6,096 bases of DNA from an uncultured Variovorax sp. (GCA_946478645.1 CAMLCW010000314.1:1-6096), one strand, 5' to 3'; positions 1 to 4,968 are shown, counted from the stretch's first letter. Numbers and translations: made by a program. Notes: generated from the letters alone by a model not told the origin.

Positions 1-663
1 GACAACCGGCGCCACACCAACGACATCGAACGCCAGTACCTGGCCGCGATCCGCGCGGCGCGCCAACGCATCGTGATCGCCAATGCGTACTTCTTTCCGG
101 GCTACCGGCTCATCAAGGAACTGCGCCGCGCGGCGCGGCGCGGCGTGGACGTGCGGCTGATCCTGCAGGGCGAGCCCGACATGCCGATCGTCAAGACCGC
201 CGCCAGCATGCTCTACCACCACCTGCTGCATGCGGGCGTGCAGATCCACGAGTATTGCGACCGGCCGCTGCATGCCAAGGTCGCGCTGATGGACGACCGC
301 TGGTGCACGGTGGGTTCGAGCAACCTCGATCCGCTGAGCCTTTCGCTCAACCTCGAGGCCAATGTCATCGTGCGCGACAAGGCGTTCAACCAGCTGCTCT
401 GGGAGCGCATGGACCGGCTCATGCGCGAGAGCTGCAAGCGCATCGGCGAAGCCGACCTCGAGCACGAATGGAGCGGCTGGCGGCTGGTGCGCAGCTTCTT
501 CATCTTCCACTTCCTGCGCTGGTATCCGTCGTTTCTCGGCTGGCTGCCGCGGCAGGTGCCGCGCCTCACGCTCGCCGAAGCCACCGACCTGGCCGAGAAG
601 CGCGAGGCAGAGCGTGCCGAGGCCGGCGAGAACGGCGCCAAGCAGACGACGGAGGCGGCATGA
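1..663 (+). CDS. clsB: Cardiolipin synthase B, C-terminal part (5' end outside window)
   Basis: The reading frame is open from base 1 to a TGA at 661-663, giving 220 residues of a phospholipase D superfamily protein. Family members make cardiolipin at the inner membrane by phosphatidyl transfer using two HKD motifs. The second motif is seen here as H91, K93 and D98 of the visible part, followed by GSSNLDP at 105-111, which is diagnostic. The N-terminal HKD motif is expected left of the window; E. coli ClsB is about 413 aa, so roughly half is missing. The stretch FHFLRWYPSFLGWLPRQVPR near the C-terminus is a ClsB-type amphipathic/membrane-associating tail, followed by a charged Glu/Ala-rich end. 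The ATG at 73 is internal, because the frame and its homology continue upstream. The stop overlaps the start of ybhN (ATGA), so the two are probably one transcript with coupled translation. The order clsB-ybhN matches E. coli ybhP-clsB-ybhN, which supports ClsB over ClsA or ClsC. Confidence 0.93.
   Translation, partial: DNRRHTNDIERQYLAAIRAARQRIVIANAYFFPGYRLIKELRRAARRGVDVRLILQGEPDMPIVKTAASMLYHHLLHAGVQIHEYCDRPLHAKVALMDDRWCTVGSSNLDPLSLSLNLEANVIVRDKAFNQLLWERMDRLMRESCKRIGEADLEHEWSGWRLVRSFFIFHFLRWYPSFLGWLPRQVPRLTLAEATDLAEKREAERAEAGENGAKQTTEAA
651..663 (+). promoter_or_regulatory. Shine-Dalgarno and ATGA stop/start overlap coupling clsB to ybhN
   Basis: GGAGG at 651-655 lies inside the last clsB codons, four bases before ATG 660-662. 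That ATG shares TG with the clsB stop TGA 661-663. This arrangement is typical of translational coupling and fixes the ybhN start. Confidence 0.75.
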
Positions 664-1661
664 CTGCTGCCCCCGGCGCGCCGGCCATGGCCCGCGGCAA
701 GGCCGGTGACCAGCGTCCCTGGTGGCCGTGGCTGCGCCGGATCGGCGTCTGGGGCTTCTTCGCACTGATCGCCTGGCTGCTCGTGAGCCAGGCGCGCGCG
801 ATCGACTGGCAGGAAGTGTTCGACGCCATGCGCGCCCTCCCCGCGACCGCGCTGCTGCTCGCCGGCCTGCTCGCGGCGGGCAGCTTCGCGGTCTACAGCA
901 CCTACGACCTGCTGGGCCGGCATCTCACGCACCACCGGCTCGGCACCGGCACCGTGATGGGCGTGACCTTCATCAGCTACGCCTTCAACCTCAATCTCGG
1001 TTCGCTCGTGGGCGGCGTGGCGTTCCGCTATCGGCTCTACTCGCGGCTTGGGCTGTCGAACGGCATCATCACGCGCGTGCTGGGCTTCAGCATGCTGACC
1101 AACTGGCTCGGCTACCTCGTGGTGGCGGGTGCCGCCTTCTGCTTCTGGCCGCTGGTGCTGCCGCCCGAATGGCGCATCGACAACGTGGGCCTGCGCATCC
1201 TTGGCGCGGTGCTGCTGGTGGTGGCGGGGGCGTACCTGCTGCTCTGTGCGTTCGCGAGCGGCCATGAGCTTCGGCTGCGGCGCCATTCGTTCAAGGTGCC
1301 GAGCTTCGGCATGGCGCTGCTGCAGCTCGCGCTGTCGTGCCTCAACTGGTCGCTGATCGCGAGCGTGATCTGGGTCCTGCTGCAGGGCCAGGTGGCCTAC
1401 CACGCGGTGCTCGCGGTGCTGCTCGTCGCGGCGGTGGCGGGCGTGGTCACGCACGTGCCCGCGGGGCTCGGCGTGCTCGAGGCCGTGTTTCTCGCGCTGC
1501 TTTCCAGCGAGGTGCCGCAGGGCCGGCTGCTCGGCGTGCTGCTGGTCTACCGCGGGCTCTATTACCTGCTGCCGCTGGCCGTGGCCACGGTGGCGTACTT
1601 CGCCACCGAGCTGCGCGCCCGGCGCTGGCGCACGCGCAGGCCCGCGCCTCAGAAGCGATAG
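660..1661 (+). CDS. ybhN: YbhN-like polytopic inner-membrane protein (UPF0104, LPG synthase TM-domain family)
   Basis: This 333-aa, strongly hydrophobic protein has about eight predicted membrane spans, at roughly 28-44, 62-80, 99-118, 145-165, 179-198, 218-242, 247-265 and 290-315. It matches the family of the transmembrane half of lysylphosphatidylglycerol synthase/flippase MprF (PF03706, COG0392). Visible hallmarks are FNLNLGSLVGGVAFRYRLYS (109-128) and THVPAGLGVLEAVFL (264-278), the conserved P-x-G-L-G-x-x-E signature. No aminoacyl-transferase domain is attached, so lysyl-PG synthesis is not expected; a lipid transport or accessory role is inferred only. The ATG at 660 overlaps the clsB stop (ATGA) and has GGAGG at 651-655, four bases upstream. 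An internal ATG at 687 is possible, but coupling favours 660. The basic C-terminus (RARRWRTRR) should face the cytoplasm. The 3' end overlaps the convergent pagL by 13 bp. The name follows homology and clsB synteny with E. coli; the molecular function is not established. Confidence 0.88.
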   Translation: MTAAPGAPAMARGKAGDQRPWWPWLRRIGVWGFFALIAWLLVSQARAIDWQEVFDAMRALPATALLLAGLLAAGSFAVYSTYDLLGRHLTHHRLGTGTVMGVTFISYAFNLNLGSLVGGVAFRYRLYSRLGLSNGIITRVLGFSMLTNWLGYLVVAGAAFCFWPLVLPPEWRIDNVGLRILGAVLLVVAGAYLLLCAFASGHELRLRRHSFKVPSFGMALLQLALSCLNWSLIASVIWVLLQGQVAYHAVLAVLLVAAVAGVVTHVPAGLGVLEAVFLALLSSEVPQGRLLGVLLVYRGLYYLLPLAVATVAYFATELRARRWRTRRPAPQKR

Positions 1662-2227
1662 CTGTAGCGCAGCCGGACGAAGTTCTCGCCCGGGTTCGGC
1701 TTCTTGATGCCGGCGTTCGAGAAGTGCTGCACGCGCAGCGCCAGCTCGTGGCGGCCGCCGTCGCCGAAGCTGCGGCCCACGCCGAGCACTTCGGTGAACT
1801 GGAACTCGGTGCTGAAGGTGCGGTCCGGCGTGCGGTAGAGATGGTCCATCAGCGTGGCCCCCACGCCGGCTTCGGCGAACCAGGGCGACCGGCCACCGTC
1901 GAAGCGGTAGCGCCAGGTGTAGATCGCGCCGATCTGCGTGTAGTTGCGCGCGCCGCCACCGCCGATCACCGGCGCATGCCACTGGCTCACGAAGAAATCC
2001 CAGTACGACGTCAGCGCACCTGCTTGCACCGGCTGGCGCGGCGACCAGGGCAGCGTGAAGCCCAGCGTGGCCGAGTTGGTGCCCCCCTGGTCGCCGTGCG
2101 GGGCCCGGCCGCCCTCGAGGTAGATGCCGCGCGCGCTGTCTTCGAACGCCTGCGCTTCTGTGCCCGGCAGGCACAGCAAGCCTGCGAGCACGGCGGCCCC
2201 GAGGGTCGCCGACCTTGTGGTTTTCAT
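1649..2227 (-). CDS. pagL: Lipid A 3-O-deacylase, PagL family (acyloxyacyl hydrolase), outer membrane
   Basis: This 192-aa protein belongs to the PagL family (PF09411), outer-membrane beta-barrel enzymes that remove the 3-O-linked acyl chain from lipid A. Residues 1-27 form a signal peptide (basic MKTTR, hydrophobic ATLGAAVLAGLLCL, likely cleavage after AQA). The mature part alternates barrel-like strands and ends in RLRYSYRF, with the terminal aromatic residue expected for BAM-dependent insertion. The catalytic set is visible in the C-terminal block: H168 and S170 in QHFSNAG and E181 in PNPGEN, matching the His-Ser-Glu triad known from Pseudomonas aeruginosa PagL. The length is close to the family's usual 170-190 aa. 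The start at 2227 was chosen because it begins exactly at the signal peptide; the longer in-frame extension upstream has no export signal and crosses the promoter region. No good Shine-Dalgarno is seen. It lies 160 bp downstream of the metallophosphoesterase on the same strand, but has an AT-rich leader suggesting its own promoter. Confidence 0.9.
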   Translation of the reverse strand: MKTTRSATLGAAVLAGLLCLPGTEAQAFEDSARGIYLEGGRAPHGDQGGTNSATLGFTLPWSPRQPVQAGALTSYWDFFVSQWHAPVIGGGGARNYTQIGAIYTWRYRFDGGRSPWFAEAGVGATLMDHLYRTPDRTFSTEFQFTEVLGVGRSFGDGGRHELALRVQHFSNAGIKKPNPGENFVRLRYSYRF

Positions 2228-2276
2228 GATCTGATTTATTAGGCCAAATGACGAAAGGTAGGAATATTTACTTTCC
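2228..2276 (-). promoter_or_regulatory. pagL upstream region with candidate ECF-type promoter
   Basis: The 50 bp before pagL are conspicuously AT-rich against GC-rich surroundings. Read on the minus strand, GGAAAG (2271-2276) is followed after 17 bases by CGTC (2250-2253), spacing and sequence reminiscent of ECF sigma promoters (GGAAC-N16/17-CGTC-like). Transcription would start about 15 bases before the ATG. A weaker sigma-70-like reading (TTCCTA, 17-base spacer, TAATAA) also exists in the same stretch; it would put the start almost at the ATG and give a leaderless message. Pattern match only. Confidence 0.35.
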
Positions 2277-2387
2277 GTCGGCCTCCTCGCGGCGCACCGA
2301 GGCGATCGCCACATCGGCGGGTAGGACTTGTTCAACACCTCGGCGCGCGGCCGGATTTCTGTGGCTGCGGCCGCACGGCCCCGCGCA

Positions 2388-3575
2388 TCAGTCGCGTGCC
2401 GGCACCAGCGTCACCAGCGTGATCTCGGACGGCGCACCGAAGCGCTTCGGCGGCCCCCAGTAGCCCGTGCCGCGGCTCACGTAGATCCACATGTCGTGCA
2501 GCCGGTGCAAGCCCGCGGTGAAGGGCTGCTGCATCGGGACGAACAGGTTCCACGGGAAGAACTGGCCACCGTGCGTGTGGCCCGAGAGCTGCAGCTGGTA
2601 GCCGGCCGTGGCCGCCGAAGGCGCACTGCGCGGCTGGTGCGCGAGCAGCACGCGCGTGTGCACCAGCGGGGGTGCGTCGAAGAGGGCAAGGTGCGGGTCG
2701 CTGGCATGCGCCGCATCGAAGTGCCCGGCGGTGAAGTCGGTCACGCCCGCGATCACCAGCTGGCTTTCGAACAGTTCCTCGTCGGTCTGCGCGCCGCGCA
2801 CGTTGCGCGTCTGCAGCACCACGTGTTCGTTGAGCAGCACCTTGAGCCCGAGCCGCCGCAGTTCGTCGATCCAGGCGTGCGCGCCGGCGTAGTACTCGTG
2901 ATTGCCGGTGACCACGAAGGTGCCGTGCTTCGCGCGCAGCCCGGCCAGCGGCGCGATGTGCGCGCGCAGTTCGGCCACGCTGCCGTCCACTAGGTCGCCG
3001 GTGATCGCGACCGCATCGGCACCGAGCCGGTTCACCGCGTCGACGATGCGCTGGATGTAGCCGTTGCGGATCGTCGGGCCTACGTGGATGTCGCTGATCT
3101 GCGCGATCGTGAAGCCTTCGAGCGCGGCCGGCAGCCCGCGGATCGGCACCGCGACGTGCTTCACCTTCGCGGTGCGGCGGGCATTGAGGAAGCCGATCAC
3201 CGACACCAGCGTGCCGAGCGCCAGCACCGCCAGCGCGCTCCAGGGGAGCACGGCGTGCCACGGCAGCGCGAGCCCGCCGAGCACATCGGCGAGCCAGGCC
3301 AGAAGCAGCAGCACGTCACGCAAGAGCGTGAGCACGAAGGTCGACGAGAACCAGCCCATGCTGATCAGCCCGGTCCACCGAAGCACCTGGCCGAGGCTTG
3401 CGCTGCGCTCGGCGCGGCGCGAGACGAACGGCAGCGGAATGGTCAGGGCGGAAACGGCCAGCGCGGCCAGCGCCAATGGCCAGGCGGGCGTGAGCATGGC
3501 CAGCGCCGGCAGCAGGCGCAGCGCCATGTAGACATGCAGCAGCGCGGACAGGACGCTCAGGGGACGTATCGGCAT
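2388..3575 (-). CDS. Membrane-anchored calcineurin-like metallophosphoesterase (YkuE/YaeI/LpxG class)
   Basis: This 395-aa protein has an N-terminal membrane domain with about four hydrophobic segments (roughly 8-28, 33-50, 68-93, 108-131) and a C-terminal metallophosphoesterase domain (about 155-395). The metal-binding motifs are complete: D162-I-H164, G193-D194, G224-N225-H226-E227, H313 in LLAHQP, and G332-H333-T334-H335 in SGHTHGGQ. This pattern fits COG1408/YkuE-type phosphohydrolases, which include E. coli YaeI and chlamydial LpxG (UDP-2,3-diacylglucosamine hydrolase). The substrate here cannot be read from sequence; a membrane lipid or lipid-linked pyrophosphate is an inference from the anchor and family. 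ATG 3575 is preferred because it begins directly before the first hydrophobic segment; the frame is open further upstream to an ATG at 3659, but that extension (28 residues, two Cys, two Pro-rich turns) would run across the spacer. No clear Shine-Dalgarno was found for either. It may be co-transcribed with pagL downstream. Confidence 0.87.
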   Translation of the reverse strand: MPIRPLSVLSALLHVYMALRLLPALAMLTPAWPLALAALAVSALTIPLPFVSRRAERSASLGQVLRWTGLISMGWFSSTFVLTLLRDVLLLLAWLADVLGGLALPWHAVLPWSALAVLALGTLVSVIGFLNARRTAKVKHVAVPIRGLPAALEGFTIAQISDIHVGPTIRNGYIQRIVDAVNRLGADAVAITGDLVDGSVAELRAHIAPLAGLRAKHGTFVVTGNHEYYAGAHAWIDELRRLGLKVLLNEHVVLQTRNVRGAQTDEELFESQLVIAGVTDFTAGHFDAAHASDPHLALFDAPPLVHTRVLLAHQPRSAPSAATAGYQLQLSGHTHGGQFFPWNLFVPMQQPFTAGLHRLHDMWIYVSRGTGYWGPPKRFGAPSEITLVTLVPARD

Positions 3576-3661
3576 CGGGGCAATGAAGACGGGGCACTGC
3601 CCGGGATGCGGTATCTGCAAGCCGCATGCCGCGGATTCAAGGCACCTGCCGGTGCGCACAC

Positions 3662-3704
3662 AGCTATTTTTTCGATAGCGCTGGGCGCCCGGAGGGCAGG
3701 CGCT
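3662..3704. repeat. Intergenic double-hairpin element (AGCTAT...ATAGC core)
   Basis: GCTAT at 3663-3667 pairs with ATAGC at 3675-3679 around a 7-base T-rich loop. It is immediately followed by a second hairpin: AGCGC 3677-3681 with GCGCT 3700-3704, and inside it GCCC 3687-3690 with GGGC 3694-3697. The two stems share bases, so they would be alternative or stacked. From memory, elements of the form AGCTAT-N-ATAGCT followed by an AGCGC...GCGCT stem are scattered in Comamonadaceae intergenic regions. A related core occurs at 4477-4495. In this position it would lie in the 5' leader of the metallophosphoesterase mRNA. Confidence 0.55.
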
Positions 3705-3725
3705 CAGCGGGCCCGGGGGCTCGAG

Positions 3726-3731
3726 ATTCTA
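3726..3731 (-). promoter_or_regulatory. Possible -10 box for the metallophosphoesterase gene
   Basis: On the minus strand this reads TAGAAT, five of six matches to TATAAT, about 150 bases before the metallophosphoesterase start. No convincing -35 box sits at 16-18 bases (GGCGTG at 17), so support is weak. If real, the transcript leader would contain the hairpin element at 3662-3704. Confidence 0.22.
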
Positions 3732-3796
3732 GACCGGGTGGATGACGGCACGCCGAACGTCGGCTGCACGCTGCCGGGGCAAGAACGCGCCGGCGT

Positions 3797-3826
3797 GGTG
3801 CCGCAGGCACCGCGGCCGCGCCGCGG
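3797..3826 (-). terminator. Possible GC-rich hairpin terminator after the 174-aa exported-protein gene
   Basis: Two overlapping, mutually exclusive inverted repeats lie 15-45 bases past the stop of the gene ending at 3841: GGTGCC 3797-3802 with GGCACC 3806-3811 (3-base loop), and CCGCGG 3810-3815 with CCGCGG 3821-3826 (5-base loop). There is no T-run on the minus-strand side, so intrinsic termination is uncertain. The stem may instead stabilise the mRNA end. Confidence 0.3.
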
Positions 3827-3840
3827 CGCCGGAAGAGCGC

Positions 3841-4365
3841 CTACCGCGTGGCGGCGGCGGTGGTTTGCGCGAGCGCCTGGTTTTCGGGCTGCGGCGGCAG
3901 CACCGAGGCCATGTCGAAGTTCGACGGCCACAGGAACACCGCGCGGGCCGGCACGCCCTTGATCACGGTCAGCGTCTGCGTCAGCGTCAGGCCACCGAGC
4001 GTGACGTCCACGTCGTAGGCACCCGGATCGAGCCGGGCAAGCATGTAGGGCCCGTGCGACTGCGCCTGCATCACCGGGCGCCCGGAGTATTTCTCGCGCA
4101 CCTCGACCTTCGCACGTGCCGGGAACTGGCCTTTCTGGCCGCTCTGGTTAATGCCGAACTCGAGGGTCGCCGCCCAGCGCGGCGACACCATCTGCATGAA
4201 CGCGGCCTCGGCCTTGTTCGTGCCGCCGCACATGTATTCGACCCCCTGGGCCATCTTGATTGGCGGATTGGAGAACGCGTGGACCGAGGCCATCGGCCCG
4301 AGGAATGCTGCTGTGCCGCCCACAACCAGTGCAGCCAGGGGCTGCCGGAGACGCATAAGGTTCAT
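3841..4365 (-). CDS. Exported protein with carboxypeptidase-regulatory-like beta-sandwich domain
   Basis: This 174-aa protein is of unknown function. Residues 1-30 form a Sec signal peptide (basic MNLMRLRQ, hydrophobic core LAALVVGGTAAFLG, likely cleavage after VHA), so it should be periplasmic or secreted. Residues 84-145 resemble a carboxypeptidase-regulatory-like/transthyretin-type fold: a strand ending PARAKVEVREKYSG, then YMLARLDPGAYDVDVTLGG with the typical L-x-P-G-x-Y turn, then TLTQTLTVIKGVPARAVFLW. Such domains usually bind partners or add stability, and no catalytic motif is visible. There is one Cys (46), so no internal disulphide. The tail after about 150 is Pro/Gln/Ala-rich and probably disordered. 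The start at 4365 has GAGGA at 4376-4380, ten bases upstream; ATG 4356 (residue 4) is an alternative that keeps the signal peptide. It appears monocistronic, divergent from the 88-aa protein gene and separated by 265 bp from the metallophosphoesterase gene downstream. Confidence 0.75.
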   Translation of the reverse strand: MNLMRLRQPLAALVVGGTAAFLGPMASVHAFSNPPIKMAQGVEYMCGGTNKAEAAFMQMVSPRWAATLEFGINQSGQKGQFPARAKVEVREKYSGRPVMQAQSHGPYMLARLDPGAYDVDVTLGGLTLTQTLTVIKGVPARAVFLWPSNFDMASVLPPQPENQALAQTTAAATR

Positions 4366-4476
4366 TGCTTCGAAGTCCTCGAACTTGTGTGACGTGGTAT
4401 CCGTCGAGGATTTTGCTTAGCAAGAGTCGGGCTAGACATAGCGTTTACGAGGAACCCCCCTCGCCGACCTGTTGAG

Positions 4477-4495
4477 AGCTATTGTTTTAATAGCT
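4477..4495. repeat. Short perfect hairpin, second copy of the AGCTATT core
   Basis: AGCTATT 4477-4483 and AATAGCT 4489-4495 form a perfect 7-bp inverted repeat with loop GTTTT. It shares the AGCTAT/ATAGC stem with the element at 3662-3679 but lacks the GC-rich second stem. It is likely a degenerate copy of the same dispersed element. Confidence 0.5.
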
Positions 4496-4519
4496 GATGA
4501 CGCCCATGTGACGGGGGTT

Positions 4520-4544
4520 GGAACCTTTTGTAACAGTCCTCTAT
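4520..4544 (+). promoter_or_regulatory. Candidate ECF/sigma-E-like promoter for the 88-aa membrane protein gene
   Basis: GGAAC at 4520-4524 is followed after 15 bases by TCTAT at 4540-4544, resembling sigma-E-type promoters (GGAACTT-N15/16-TCNNA). A sigma-70 reading is also possible (TTGGAA 4518-4523 with TATGTG 4542-4547, 18-base spacer). Either would give a leader of about 110-115 bases before the ATG at 4666. Pattern match only. Confidence 0.35.
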
Positions 4545-4653
4545 GTGAAAACCCTAAGGCGCCCGCGTCGGCCCGTTTCGGGGCACTGCAGCAGGCGCGC
4601 GCCTACACCGGTGTACGGCTGCGGCCGGAGATAAGAGGCAATCCAGACATGAA

Positions 4654-4659
4654 AAGGAG
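4654..4659 (+). promoter_or_regulatory. Strong Shine-Dalgarno deciding the start at 4666
   Basis: AAGGAG at 4654-4659 sits six bases before ATG 4666-4668, close to ideal spacing. It is the clearest ribosome binding site in the window, and it supports the 88-aa frame over the overlapping frame that ends at 4669. Confidence 0.8.
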
Positions 4660-4665
4660 CTTCCC

Positions 4666-4932
4666 ATGAACTTCGGATCGAAGATCGACGCCATCAAGAA
4701 GAAAGACGCGCAGCGTCCCGGCCTTCCGGGTGAGCACCTCGCGGTGCTCGGCGCGGGTGTGTTGCTGCTGATGACTTTGGGGCGCAGCCGCTCGCTGCCG
4801 AAGCGCGTGCTGGCGGGTGCGGCCGGCGGTGCGCTGGTCGGCCGTGCGGCGAGTGGCACGGGCGGGCTGGCGCGCGTGGCGCGCTTGCTGCATGGTGGGA
4901 TGGGCGCGCGCGGCATGATGCGCGCGCGGTGA
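4666..4932 (+). CDS. Small basic membrane protein of unknown function
   Basis: This 88-aa protein matches no family that I can name with confidence. The N-terminus is charged (MNFGSKIDAIKKKDAQRPGL), followed by PGEHLAVLGAG and a hydrophobic stretch at about 24-38 that could span the membrane. After a basic loop (GRSRSLPKR, 39-47), residues 48-67 are rich in Gly and Ala (VLAGAAGGALVGRAASGTGG). The small-residue spacing there resembles a glycine-zipper-like second helix. The C-terminus is rich in Arg, Gly and Met (LLHGGMGARGMMRAR). There is no Cys and no cleavable signal peptide is evident; an inner-membrane location is inferred. The start is secured by the AAGGAG site. It is convergent with gyrB, separated by 36 bp that hold a strong hairpin. 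Possible roles (envelope stress, membrane scaffold) are guesses from the ECF-like upstream promoter and are not supported by motif. Confidence 0.72.
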   Translation: MNFGSKIDAIKKKDAQRPGLPGEHLAVLGAGVLLLMTLGRSRSLPKRVLAGAAGGALVGRAASGTGGLARVARLLHGGMGARGMMRAR

Positions 4933-4935
4933 GGC

Positions 4936-4958
4936 CGTGGGCGCGGCACGCGCCCACG
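4936..4958. terminator. Hairpin between convergent genes, candidate bidirectional terminator
   Basis: CGTGGGCGCG 4936-4945 and CGCGCCCACG 4949-4958 form a perfect 10-bp stem with loop GCA. It fills the 36-bp gap between the stop of the 88-aa protein gene (4932) and the stop of gyrB (4969). No T-run follows on either strand, so it is not a canonical intrinsic terminator. The stem strength and position between two converging stops still make an end-of-transcript role likely. Confidence 0.55.
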
Positions 4959-4968
4959 TCGCAGCGGA

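Larger units (their letters stand above)
4366..4665. other. Divergent intergenic region (300 bp)
   Basis: This stretch lies between two divergently oriented genes and should hold both promoters. It has lower GC than its surroundings in 4380-4560. I see the following: an odd-centred palindrome TTGCT-T-AGCAA at 4413-4423; a small inverted repeat CGAGG/CCTCG at 4448-4463; the AGCTATT hairpin at 4477-4495; a candidate ECF-type promoter at 4520-4544; a 12-bp palindrome at 4604-4615; and the Shine-Dalgarno at 4654-4659. Open frames here (for example from TTG 4472) lack codon character and a good initiation site, so I do not call a gene. Confidence 0.6.

Noticed and set aside
213..2174. 653-codon open frame on the minus strand across clsB, ybhN and pagL
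   Set aside because: It is a GC-rich shadow frame: Arg/His/Gln/Ala-rich with no domain, crossing three well-supported genes. Long antisense frames are expected with GC-rich third positions.
1337..2242. 301-codon plus-strand frame antisense to pagL
   Set aside because: Composition is low-complexity Ala/Arg/Gly, there is no initiation site, and PagL on the other strand has full motif support.
2350..2387. Possible terminator after the metallophosphoesterase gene (GGCC-rich repeats)
   Set aside because: The inverted repeats are only 4-5 bp with tight loops and no T-run; they are indistinguishable from GC-rich background.
3709..3733. Polylinker-like run of restriction palindromes (GGGCCC, CCCGGG, CTCGAG, TCTAGA)
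   Set aside because: No vector sequence flanks it and the surrounding DNA is continuous host-like sequence. GC-rich intergenic DNA produces such sites by chance.
3084..3962. 292-codon plus-strand frame antisense to the metallophosphoesterase
   Set aside because: It is rich in Arg, Gln, His and Gly, without recognisable motifs. The minus strand encodes all metallophosphoesterase motifs.
4472..4669. 65-codon frame from TTG at 4472 across the intergenic region
   Set aside because: It has a non-ATG start without a Shine-Dalgarno, runs through a hairpin and the candidate promoter, and has no recognisable protein character.
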